In this document: piece by piece, positions 8,129 to 15,421 of the stretch
How positions within the stretch are numbered: position 1 is the first letter of the stretch
How the letters are laid out: the number at the start of each line of letters is the position of its first letter
Position numbers and translations under genes: made by a program
The notes under the pieces: model-generated
What the model was told of the DNA's origin: nothing
Seen by the model: the letters and a program-made list of their open reading frames with translations, nothing else
Databases searched by the model: none
From: Eubacteriales bacterium
GTDB taxonomy: Bacteria; Bacillota; Clostridia; Lachnospirales; Lachnospiraceae
Assembly (NCBI GenBank): GCA_030536565.1
Contig: JAUNPT010000011.1
Location: 1-29,342 of the forward strand
DNA length: 29,342 nucleotides
Direction: 5' to 3'

Positions 8129-8776
8129 TTACTTTGTCTGATGTGAACCTGTAATAGAAAAAATAACCCATTCTGATATATTGGTTGCATGGTCACCAAT
8201 TCTTTCCATATACTTAGATACAAGCAAAAGGTCCGCAGCCTGTTCTCCTGATTCAACATTTTCATGAATCATACCTATAAGCTCCTTTTTTACCATATCA
8301 AACAAGTGGTCAACAATATCATCCTGATTGATAACCTTTTTAGCCTGTTCCAGGTCTTTGTTAACATAAGCTTCCACACTGCCTACAAGCATAACCATTG
8401 TTTCCTTTGCCATCTGCTGAATGTGCTCAAGTTTTTTTATATAAGGCTTTCCTGCCATAGCAATTGTAATTTCAGAGATATCTGCAGCATGGTCACCAAT
8501 TCTTTCCATGTCAGTAATCATTTTAAGCGCAGCCGAGATTTGTCTTAAGTCTCTTGCTACCGGCTGCTGCTGTAATAAAAGCTTAAGACACAGGTTTTCA
8601 ATTTCCCTCTCCTGCCTGTCAATTTCATTATCAAAATCAATTGCCTGATTTGCAAGTTCAACGTCCTGCTCCACCAGCGCCTTGATTGCCATCTCGATGG
8701 CCTTTTCAATCATGCTGCCCATCTCAATTAACTCGTTATTCAGCTGTTCGAGCTGCCTGTCAAATCTGTTTCTCAT
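8129..8776 (-). CDS. phoU: Phosphate-signalling regulator PhoU
   Basis: The 215-residue all-helical protein consists of two PhoU repeats with metal-binding ExxxD-type motifs, visible as MERIGDHAADISE (about residues 90-102) and MERIGDHATNISEW (about 190-203). PhoU proteins link the Pst transporter to the PhoR kinase and hold the Pho response off when phosphate is plentiful. AAGGGAGAG precedes the ATG, and the gene starts 18 bp after pstB, so the two are co-transcribed. Length and motifs are normal. Confidence 0.96.
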   Translation of the reverse strand: MRNRFDRQLEQLNNELIEMGSMIEKAIEMAIKALVEQDVELANQAIDFDNEIDRQEREIENLCLKLLLQQQPVARDLRQISAALKMITDMERIGDHAADISEITIAMAGKPYIKKLEHIQQMAKETMVMLVGSVEAYVNKDLEQAKKVINQDDIVDHLFDMVKKELIGMIHENVESGEQAADLLLVSKYMERIGDHATNISEWVIFSITGSHQTK

Positions 8777-8794
8777 TGTTTTACTCTCCCTTCA

Positions 8795-9571
8795 TTAACC
8801 AAAACGTCCAGTTATATAATCTTCTGTTTTCTTTTCCTTAGGTGTAGAAAACAGCTGCTCTGTATCCCCATACTCAATCATTTCTCCAAGAAGGAAGAAC
8901 GCTGTCTTATCTGAAATACGTGTTGCCTGCTGCATATTATGCGTAACCATAACAATTGTATACTGCTCCTTTAACTCAATCGCCAAATCCTCAATTCTTG
9001 ATGTTGAAATCGGATCAAGTGCAGATGTCGGCTCATCCATAAGGATAACCTCCGGTTCAACTGCCAGTGCCCTTGCTATACACAATCTCTGCTGCTGCCC
9101 TCCGGAAAGACCAAGAGCGGACTTTTTTAATCTATCCTTTACTTCATCCCATATAGCAGCCTGTTTTAAAGCTTTCTCGACAATAGTGTCAAGCTTGTGT
9201 TTATTCTTAATACCGTGTGTTCTTGGACCATAGGCAACATTATCGTAGATACTCATTGGGAACGGATTCGGCTGCTGAAATACCATGCCAACTCTTTTTC
9301 TAAGCTGGTTCACATCTATATTTCCATATATATTTTCAGGCCCGCTTTCTCCAAATAAAGTCAGCTCACCATCAATCCTGCACCCCTCAACCAAGTCATT
9401 CATTCTGTTGATTGACTTTAGAAATGTTGATTTCCCACAACCGCTTGGCCCAATAAATGCAACTATCTGCTTTTCTGGAATGTCAATGCTAACATTTTTC
9501 AGCGCATGGAAATCTCCATAATGAAGGTTCATATCAGCCACATGGATTTTTGTTTTTTCGTTCTGTTCCAT
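8795..9571 (-). CDS. pstB: Phosphate ABC transporter ATP-binding protein PstB
   Basis: The 258-residue ATPase carries Walker A GPSGCGKST (residues 41-49), a Q-loop in MVFQQPNPFPMSIYDNVAYG that is typical of PstB, signature LSGGQQQRLCIARAL and Walker B VILMDEPTSALD. It powers high-affinity phosphate import with PstS, PstC and PstA. The ATG at 9569-9571 follows AGAAGGAG by about eight bases; a longer in-frame version starting at 9691 would overrun the predicted promoter and has no family homology, so it is not used. Its permease partners are not adjacent: pstA and pstC lie about 18 kb away. Confidence 0.97.
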   Translation of the reverse strand: MEQNEKTKIHVADMNLHYGDFHALKNVSIDIPEKQIVAFIGPSGCGKSTFLKSINRMNDLVEGCRIDGELTLFGESGPENIYGNIDVNQLRKRVGMVFQQPNPFPMSIYDNVAYGPRTHGIKNKHKLDTIVEKALKQAAIWDEVKDRLKKSALGLSGGQQQRLCIARALAVEPEVILMDEPTSALDPISTSRIEDLAIELKEQYTIVMVTHNMQQATRISDKTAFFLLGEMIEYGDTEQLFSTPKEKKTEDYITGRFG

Positions 9572-9661
9572 TCTTACAACTCCTTCTATGTATTCAGAAT
9601 TTAATACATTTGTATACTTTTTCAACAAAAACATGTTATCAAAAAAGATGTAAAATTTACT

Positions 9662-9700
9662 ATCATATCTATCTGAAATCTGCGTAAACAAAATGTTAAA
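9662..9700 (-). promoter_or_regulatory. Predicted PhoP-controlled promoter of pstB-phoU
   Basis: Hexamers TTTAAC (9695-9700), GTTTAC (9684-9689) and TTTCAG (9673-9678) and the -10-like TATGAT (9662-9667) all start exactly 11 bp apart on the minus strand. No good -35 box is present, as expected of an activator-dependent promoter. The arrangement matches that upstream of the Na+/phosphate cotransporter. The remaining leader to the pstB start is about 90 bp and holds a GTAAAATTTAC palindrome at about 9652-9662. Confidence 0.6.
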
Positions 9701-9758
9701 TAAATCTTTTAATGTAAAAAATAAGCACTTTACGTAAATTATTTAAAATCTGCGTAAA
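9676..9758. repeat. Pair of identical 13-bp direct repeats around the pstB promoter
   Basis: AAATCTGCGTAAA occurs at 9676-9688 and again at 9746-9758, 70 bp apart. The first copy covers parts of two of the phased hexamers of the pstB promoter; the second lies in the terminator hairpin of the upstream operon and has a further TTTAA-type hexamer 11 bp on. They may be two PhoP sites, one also serving as a terminator arm. Confidence 0.6.
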
Positions 9759-9764
9759 ATGCTT
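9716..9764 (-). terminator. Intrinsic terminator after the YibE/F-family gene
   Basis: On the minus strand AAGCATTTTACG pairs with CGTAAAGTGCTT (12 bp, one T-G pair) across an 18-nt AT-rich loop, then ATTTTTT follows. It lies 17 bp past the stop codon and separates the phosphoesterase operon from pstB-phoU. Confidence 0.65.
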
Positions 9765-9780
9765 TTATTAAGTGTTTTTA

Positions 9781-10890
9781 TTATTTCAAAACTAAGGCTG
9801 CTGTCAATGCCTGAATAGGAACTGTAAGAATAACCCCTATTGTTCCACATAAGCCGCACACAATTTCAATAATAATTGAATTATATCCCATCACCTGCAG
9901 GAAAGGCATCTGAAATGAATAAACCGTCAATAACACTCCTGTAGCCGAACCTGTATATGCAAGTATTAATGTGTTTGACATCGTCCCCATCATATCATGT
10001 CCAACTCTCATTCCCGAAAAAAACAGCTCTCTGCGTTTTATTCCCGGTGATTTATCCTGTATCTCCTTCATAGCCGCTACAACCGATACACCCACGTCCA
10101 TTACAGCACCTAGTGATGAAATCAGTATTCCTGCATATATTATATCAGAAATTTTCAATCTTGAGCTGTTTGCAATGAATACCATAGATTCCACGTCCTG
10201 CATATTATAACCTGACAGATGCGACATTTTTCCTGCAATCATAGCAAGGATACCTGAAATCATTACTCCGCAGGCAGTTCCAACTATCGCACAGGCAGTC
10301 TTTTTTGACCAACCGTTTAGGATATATATTGATATTATTGAAATCAATACTGCTGTTAGTATTGCCGCTAATGTACCATTCATTCCTACATACAATAACG
10401 GGATATACATACATATAACACAAATAAATGTAAATACTAATGCATACAAAGAAGCAAGCCCTTTCCTGCCTCCCACCGTTAACAGACATACGCTAAACAA
10501 TACTGCCAGACAATAAATCATAGGAGTTCTGTCATAATTATATACTGTTCCTGTCAATTTTCCAAGGCTGTCCATCTGCACCATTGCTATAATACGCGTT
10601 CCTGCCTGACAGAAAGCACCTCTCTGATACGTATTTGAATTATGTAATTCACAGCTTTCACCTTTATATCTGCCATTTAAGATTGTTGCATAAACCTTTT
10701 GGTTTCCTCCAAATTCCTCTACCTCTGAATTGTCCTTTGATACGCTTACTACCTTTGCCCTGACATATATTATATTAGTATCTGCCTTAATATGATTTAC
10801 TTTAACAAGGGAACTTCCCATGATGATTCCCAAAAGAACCACCATAGGAAGTACTATTCTTGACAGACGTTTTAAGATATCTTTATTCAT
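9781..10890 (-). CDS. YibE/F family multi-pass membrane protein
   Basis: The 369-residue protein has an N-terminal hydrophobic segment, an extracytoplasmic beta-rich region of about 100 residues, and then about seven or eight membrane helices. The conserved C-terminal block containing DVGVSVVAAMKEI and RVGHDMMGTMSNTLILAYTG places it in the YibE/F family, which occurs in Firmicutes and whose biochemical role is not established to my knowledge. Its ATG overlaps the stop of the preceding phosphoesterase gene by 8 nt (ATGAATAA), implying translational coupling and a joint function. A terminator follows at once, so this is a two-gene operon. A transporter role for a product of the phosphoesterase is only a guess. 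Confidence 0.82.
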   Translation of the reverse strand: MNKDILKRLSRIVLPMVVLLGIIMGSSLVKVNHIKADTNIIYVRAKVVSVSKDNSEVEEFGGNQKVYATILNGRYKGESCELHNSNTYQRGAFCQAGTRIIAMVQMDSLGKLTGTVYNYDRTPMIYCLAVLFSVCLLTVGGRKGLASLYALVFTFICVICMYIPLLYVGMNGTLAAILTAVLISIISIYILNGWSKKTACAIVGTACGVMISGILAMIAGKMSHLSGYNMQDVESMVFIANSSRLKISDIIYAGILISSLGAVMDVGVSVVAAMKEIQDKSPGIKRRELFFSGMRVGHDMMGTMSNTLILAYTGSATGVLLTVYSFQMPFLQVMGYNSIIIEIVCGLCGTIGVILTVPIQALTAALVLK

Positions 10891-13800
10891 TTTCTGCCTT
10901 TTTTCTCTTTATTTTATATACTATGCTTCCTCCCAAAATTCCGGATGCTGAAATAATCATCAGTACCCACAGCCACACAGCGGCTGTATCACCTGTAGAT
11001 ACCAAATCTCCTGTCTCAGCATTTGAACCGGACGGATTTTCTTCAACCACGTCATTTGACATTTTAGCTGTAATAAATTTCATAACTCCAGTCTTTGCAT
11101 AACCTGTGTTAGAATTACTTACTACTGCATACCATGCGTATTCTTTACCGCTTTCAAGATTGTTAAGCTGCATTGTGATATTTCCATCTTTATCTGCCTT
11201 TCCTTCTCCCAGCTTCTCATTTGTACATACATATGCCTCAAACTGTTTAGCCAGAATGCTTTGTCTTTCATTTGAGAAACCAACATCAAGAATCATTTTA
11301 TCTATTTCAATATCACTTGCAATATTATCACTCAATACTGCAGTTTCTTTATCATAATAGTTGTAGTCATCTAAAAATGGCGAGTATGAATTCATATATA
11401 TCTTATTATTATCAATATCAAAATAAAGGAATTTAATATACTCACTGCCGCCTTCAAAGCCTGACTGGTAATCAGTACATATCTGATAAACTGTTCTGTC
11501 ATATTTACCATCATTATTGTCGTCAAACATTGCTGTCTCATATGATGAACCATGATAATGTCCATTTAACACTGCCATTACATTTTTATTCTTGGCTACT
11601 ACATTTTCCTGAATCAGCTTTCCAAAGTAATCAAGCAGCGTATCAGATGTATTTTTTACATTTGTATATGTATGGAAGCAAAGAATTGCCTTTCTGTCGC
11701 TGTATTTTTGCAGTATCTCATTCATCCAGTCAATTTCTTCCTGATAAATATCCCAGCTCATATACACTACTATCATATCCTGGCCATTTTCACTGATTAA
11801 ATCATAATGTCCCCTGTTATTTTTATATGAACCGCCATATGTTGGCTGTGAGGTAAATCTGTTTTCGCCAAAATATTTGTAATAATTCTCGTAATCGAAT
11901 GCACCAGCAGCTACATCATGATTTCCACCAAGTACACCATAAGCAAGACCTGCTTTATCAAATATGCTCATTGCTTTATCTGCATTTTCCCACTCGTAGG
12001 TCATATCATAATCATCAACAATATCTCCCGTATGCATAACATATTTAATATTTAACTTTTCTGAATTATCTACAATCCATTGATTCATATTTGTATAATG
12101 TGACTGCCATTCCTCCGCATAGTACTGTGTATCAGTCTCCCATGCGAAACAGAAATCATAATCCTTTGGTACCCCATTTCCGTCCCATACTGCATCAGAT
12201 GTCTTCTTTGATATCTGGGCAGAATCAATATCCGGCAGCTTTGAATCAGCTGTACACTGGATAATAATTGTTGCTTTTCCATCTTTTACATGGTTTTCTG
12301 CGATAAATGAAGCTTCCGTTATAGAGCCCTTTTCATCAGCAGATGCAATTCTATCCCAGCTGTTATCAGCTGTATTCTCTACATACATTGTACTTGCATG
12401 TGTCTCATCACTATTTGATGCTTCTCCGTCCCAGTTTACAAGGATAAAATCATCGTTCTTAACATCGCTGACATTTACAGTATATTTTATATATGGAAGT
12501 ATTCCCTGTGCTGTTTCAGTTGAAATATCAGTTGTTTCAATTTCCCTTGCTTTATAGTATTCTGCATTTGTATCTCCGAAGCTGTTTACTTTAAGCTTTA
12601 ACAATGCACTTCCATCTGTAATATCTGTCGTTTCAGCATTTGTCACTTCTATTGCCGCGTCTATAATCGAAAATGCAGCTGTCTTTTCGGATTCATTTCC
12701 AGCCTTGTCCTTAGCATATACTGTAAGGGTATGTGCTCCCTCTCCTAATGAAGCTGCTGTCGTCTCAAAAGGTACTGAAATTTCTTTCCCGTCCAGCGTA
12801 ATTATTTTTTCTTCCAGACTGTTGACATCTGATATCTGAGGATTCAAACCGATTTTACCTGTCAGCTTAGCATTGTCCTCAATCCCCATATCAATTGAAG
12901 GCGATGTGTTATCAACTATAAAATTAACTTCCTTAGTGTCTGTTCCATTAGTAACCTTTAATGTATGGGCACCCTCAGAAAGCTTTGTAGTATCAACCTG
13001 TGTCCCAACGGCATTAACCTCTGTAACCGGCACTGAAAAGCTCACGTCCATGTATGGGCACATTCCAGCTGAGTCACCTATTTTATGTACTGCAGAATAA
13101 TCTGTACTCAAATTTGTCTTTTCGCTTGTTGCTGCATCATCTGGCCCAATAGCTGTAGGATAATAGGTGTTTCCATTTATAAGCTTTAATGCAAGCTCTG
13201 TAACACTGAAATCCTCTCTGTTAGCATCTGGCTCTAAATACTCATTAACTGTTACTCCATAAGTACCTGCCCATATACGCAGAGTTACATCATATGAATT
13301 ATTATCTGTATTATATGTGAAATAACTGTTATCAATCTTTATAGCCTGTCCATCAAGTGTTTTGTACATCCACTTTGCAATTGAAGCAATCACTTCATCA
13401 TTAGTTGTTGTAACTGCATTGTGGAAGTAACTGTCTCTGCCGTCCATATGTAATGTGAAAAATGCACCGTCTTCAAACATAGCAGCTGTTTCACGCTTTA
13501 CACCATCTACATATATTTCAGTTTTAGAATTATCCGTTCCATCATTAGCTGTTATGGATACAGTTTTACTTACCTGTTCACCTTCTTCAATGTTTGTCCG
13601 GATTCCATCAACTGCATTCAGCTTATTTATGTTTACTCTGTATATATCCGTAAGCGCGCTGCGGTATCTGTTATCAGCGCTTACATAAAACTCTACATAA
13701 TCATGGTCAAACAGCTCATCAGCGGGGATATTGGTCTCATAAAGATGCGGAACACGTCTTTTTACCTCTGTTGAACTGTACCATGATCCCTGTCCATCAA

Positions 13801-15292
13801 ATCTATAGTATGTAGTAATCCCTGTTCTTGGAAGGTTTGGTGATTCCTCATAATAGAACTTTACTCTCAGCTCATCTGACTGCATAATTGAATCTGGTAT
13901 TACATCATCGAGCCTGATTGTCATTGATGAACCATCATCTTTTAAATATGTATATTGTGCTTCGTTAACTATTCCCATTGATGTTGCAGAATTTAACGCA
14001 TATGTAAGCATTTCCGGACCTTCTGGATTAACCATTAAATCTACGGATTTATTGTCCTTTAAATCTGTAGTTCCATTGTAAGTGTAGCTTGAAACCAATT
14101 CATCTGACACCTTATTATAAGTCTCAAAAGCACGCAATGTATTATTTAATCCATTCTGATTATCAAAAAGATATACTGGAACTCCGTCCGGTATATTATA
14201 GGTTTCACGAAAATCTTTTAAAGAAGGATACGTTGTGACGTCGGTAAGATACTTTTTACGGTAACACCAAAGCACTGCTGTACCACCTGCAGGAACGATG
14301 CAGCTCTCATCTGAGCCTTTATTATTTTCTGCGGACTCATCATATTTAAACAACTGCAATACTTTTCTGGAGCCTTCTTTTACAGCATACTTAACCTGAT
14401 ATTCTGTATTCAAATCCACATCTTTACCAGTTGTATTAACAACCTCTACACATTCCATTAAATCTGAACTCGAACCATATATAGACTTTCTGTCAGAATC
14501 ATTAGGCCGGATTTCAGTTATATACACCCCTTCGGCATATTTATTGTCCGCAGCCTTTGCGTAAACCAGTCCGTTTAACTGCCCTGAATATATATATCCT
14601 GCTGTTGGCATATCCAGCTGACGGTATACTTCCATTTCGCTTCCAATATCCGGAATCTTAAGCTCAACAGACATACCATCCTGTGTATGTACAGCAGTCT
14701 CTGCCGTAAATGTTGATACTGTCCTCTGGTCTTCAATTGTCTTTAAAGAAAATGTTGATGTTACTGACCAGTTTACCTTATTGCTGTTTACTTTAAGAAC
14801 AACCGCACTGTCCGGTATATTCATTGCCTCTCTGAATTCTTCTTCAGTTGGAATTGCAGTTGACACATCCTGACGGTAATTCCACAGAACAACAGCCTCG
14901 CCTTTTTTTATTGTGATATCGCTGCTGCCGTCCATCAAAGTTACTGTCTGTTTATTATCTCCATAATAAAATTCATACATGTCATTAAACTTAATATCAT
15001 GGTCATAGGTGCTTGTAATCTCAACGAACTCCATCAAATCTGTTCCACTGCTGTACGTTTTAATCGGTTCATATCCACTTTTAACCCGCGTATCACTCTT
15101 TTTACTTCTGTCTACATCATTCTGATATATTTCAGTAAGCCATAGACCTTCTTTGTTAAATGTAACTTCACTTGCTGTGTCCATGCTGCCGCCCGTTTCC
15201 TTAGCCACAACCGGTGTGACCGTACCTGCAAGCTGGCTCATAAGCATAACTGCAAGCATTCCTCCTGCTATAAATTTTTTTGTTTTCACCAT
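10883..15292 (-). CDS. Secreted, membrane-anchored calcineurin-like phosphoesterase with lamin-tail domains
   Basis: The 1469-residue protein starts with a signal peptide (about 1-30, MVKTKKFIAGGMLAVMLMSQ). Two lamin-tail-domain-like repeats follow, LWLTEIYQND (about 48-200) and VYITEIRPND (about 252-390), then beta-rich Ig-like regions. A metallophosphoesterase domain spans about 1048-1275: D1054-T-Q1056, G1089-D-I, G-N1124-H-D1126 and N-G-H1245-Y-H1247. DTQ in place of DxH in the first motif is, as I recall, common among secreted Firmicute relatives. The C-terminus has STGDT, a hydrophobic helix (about 1437-1459) and KIKRKK, resembling a cell-wall sorting signal without the usual proline. 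AAAGGAG lies three bases before the ATG; the next codon, GTG, is an alternative start. The substrate is unknown; a Pho-box-like promoter and the neighbouring phosphate genes suggest phosphate scavenging. Confidence 0.88.
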   Translation of the reverse strand: MVKTKKFIAGGMLAVMLMSQLAGTVTPVVAKETGGSMDTASEVTFNKEGLWLTEIYQNDVDRSKKSDTRVKSGYEPIKTYSSGTDLMEFVEITSTYDHDIKFNDMYEFYYGDNKQTVTLMDGSSDITIKKGEAVVLWNYRQDVSTAIPTEEEFREAMNIPDSAVVLKVNSNKVNWSVTSTFSLKTIEDQRTVSTFTAETAVHTQDGMSVELKIPDIGSEMEVYRQLDMPTAGYIYSGQLNGLVYAKAADNKYAEGVYITEIRPNDSDRKSIYGSSSDLMECVEVVNTTGKDVDLNTEYQVKYAVKEGSRKVLQLFKYDESAENNKGSDESCIVPAGGTAVLWCYRKKYLTDVTTYPSLKDFRETYNIPDGVPVYLFDNQNGLNNTLRAFETYNKVSDELVSSYTYNGTTDLKDNKSVDLMVNPEGPEMLTYALNSATSMGIVNEAQYTYLKDDGSSMTIRLDDVIPDSIMQSDELRVKFYYEESPNLPRTGITTYYRFDGQGSWYSSTEVKRRVPHLYETNIPADELFDHDYVEFYVSADNRYRSALTDIYRVNINKLNAVDGIRTNIEEGEQVSKTVSITANDGTDNSKTEIYVDGVKRETAAMFEDGAFFTLHMDGRDSYFHNAVTTTNDEVIASIAKWMYKTLDGQAIKIDNSYFTYNTDNNSYDVTLRIWAGTYGVTVNEYLEPDANREDFSVTELALKLINGNTYYPTAIGPDDAATSEKTNLSTDYSAVHKIGDSAGMCPYMDVSFSVPVTEVNAVGTQVDTTKLSEGAHTLKVTNGTDTKEVNFIVDNTSPSIDMGIEDNAKLTGKIGLNPQISDVNSLEEKIITLDGKEISVPFETTAASLGEGAHTLTVYAKDKAGNESEKTAAFSIIDAAIEVTNAETTDITDGSALLKLKVNSFGDTNAEYYKAREIETTDISTETAQGILPYIKYTVNVSDVKNDDFILVNWDGEASNSDETHASTMYVENTADNSWDRIASADEKGSITEASFIAENHVKDGKATIIIQCTADSKLPDIDSAQISKKTSDAVWDGNGVPKDYDFCFAWETDTQYYAEEWQSHYTNMNQWIVDNSEKLNIKYVMHTGDIVDDYDMTYEWENADKAMSIFDKAGLAYGVLGGNHDVAAGAFDYENYYKYFGENRFTSQPTYGGSYKNNRGHYDLISENGQDMIVVYMSWDIYQEEIDWMNEILQKYSDRKAILCFHTYTNVKNTSDTLLDYFGKLIQENVVAKNKNVMAVLNGHYHGSSYETAMFDDNNDGKYDRTVYQICTDYQSGFEGGSEYIKFLYFDIDNNKIYMNSYSPFLDDYNYYDKETAVLSDNIASDIEIDKMILDVGFSNERQSILAKQFEAYVCTNEKLGEGKADKDGNITMQLNNLESGKEYAWYAVVSNSNTGYAKTGVMKFITAKMSNDVVEENPSGSNAETGDLVSTGDTAAVWLWVLMIISASGILGGSIVYKIKRKKAENE

Positions 15293-15320
15293 ATACTCCT
15301 TTTCTATTGCTTATTTACTG

Positions 15321-15381
15321 CTATTACAATGTACTCCTGCATTGTAAATTACAGGTCAAAACAGCATAAAAAACGAGTAAA
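15321..15381 (-). promoter_or_regulatory. PhoP-box-like phased repeats upstream of the phosphoesterase gene
   Basis: Four hexamers on the minus strand start exactly 11 bp apart: TTTACT (15376-15381), TTTATG (15365-15370), TTGACC (15354-15359) and TTTACA (15343-15348). Two further periods on, in the same phase, lies TAATAG (15321-15326), a weak -10 candidate. The geometry equals that upstream of pstB and the Na+/phosphate cotransporter gene. The -10 is poor, so the exact start of transcription is uncertain. Confidence 0.5.
15324..15347. promoter_or_regulatory. Perfect inverted repeat in the phosphoesterase promoter
   Basis: TTACAATG, an 8-nt spacer, then CATTGTAA: two perfect 8-bp arms. It overlaps the last phased hexamer and the predicted -10, and there is no T-run after it, so an operator is likelier than a terminator. 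Confidence 0.5.
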
Positions 15382-15421
15382 TTTATTATAAAGTCTGCTC
15401 TATACCTTTATCATTTATAGA

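Noticed and set aside
9572..9691. Forty-residue N-terminal extension of PstB
   Set aside because: PstB proteins begin near the MEQNEKTK position, the internal ATG has a good AGGAG, and the extension would cross the predicted promoter.
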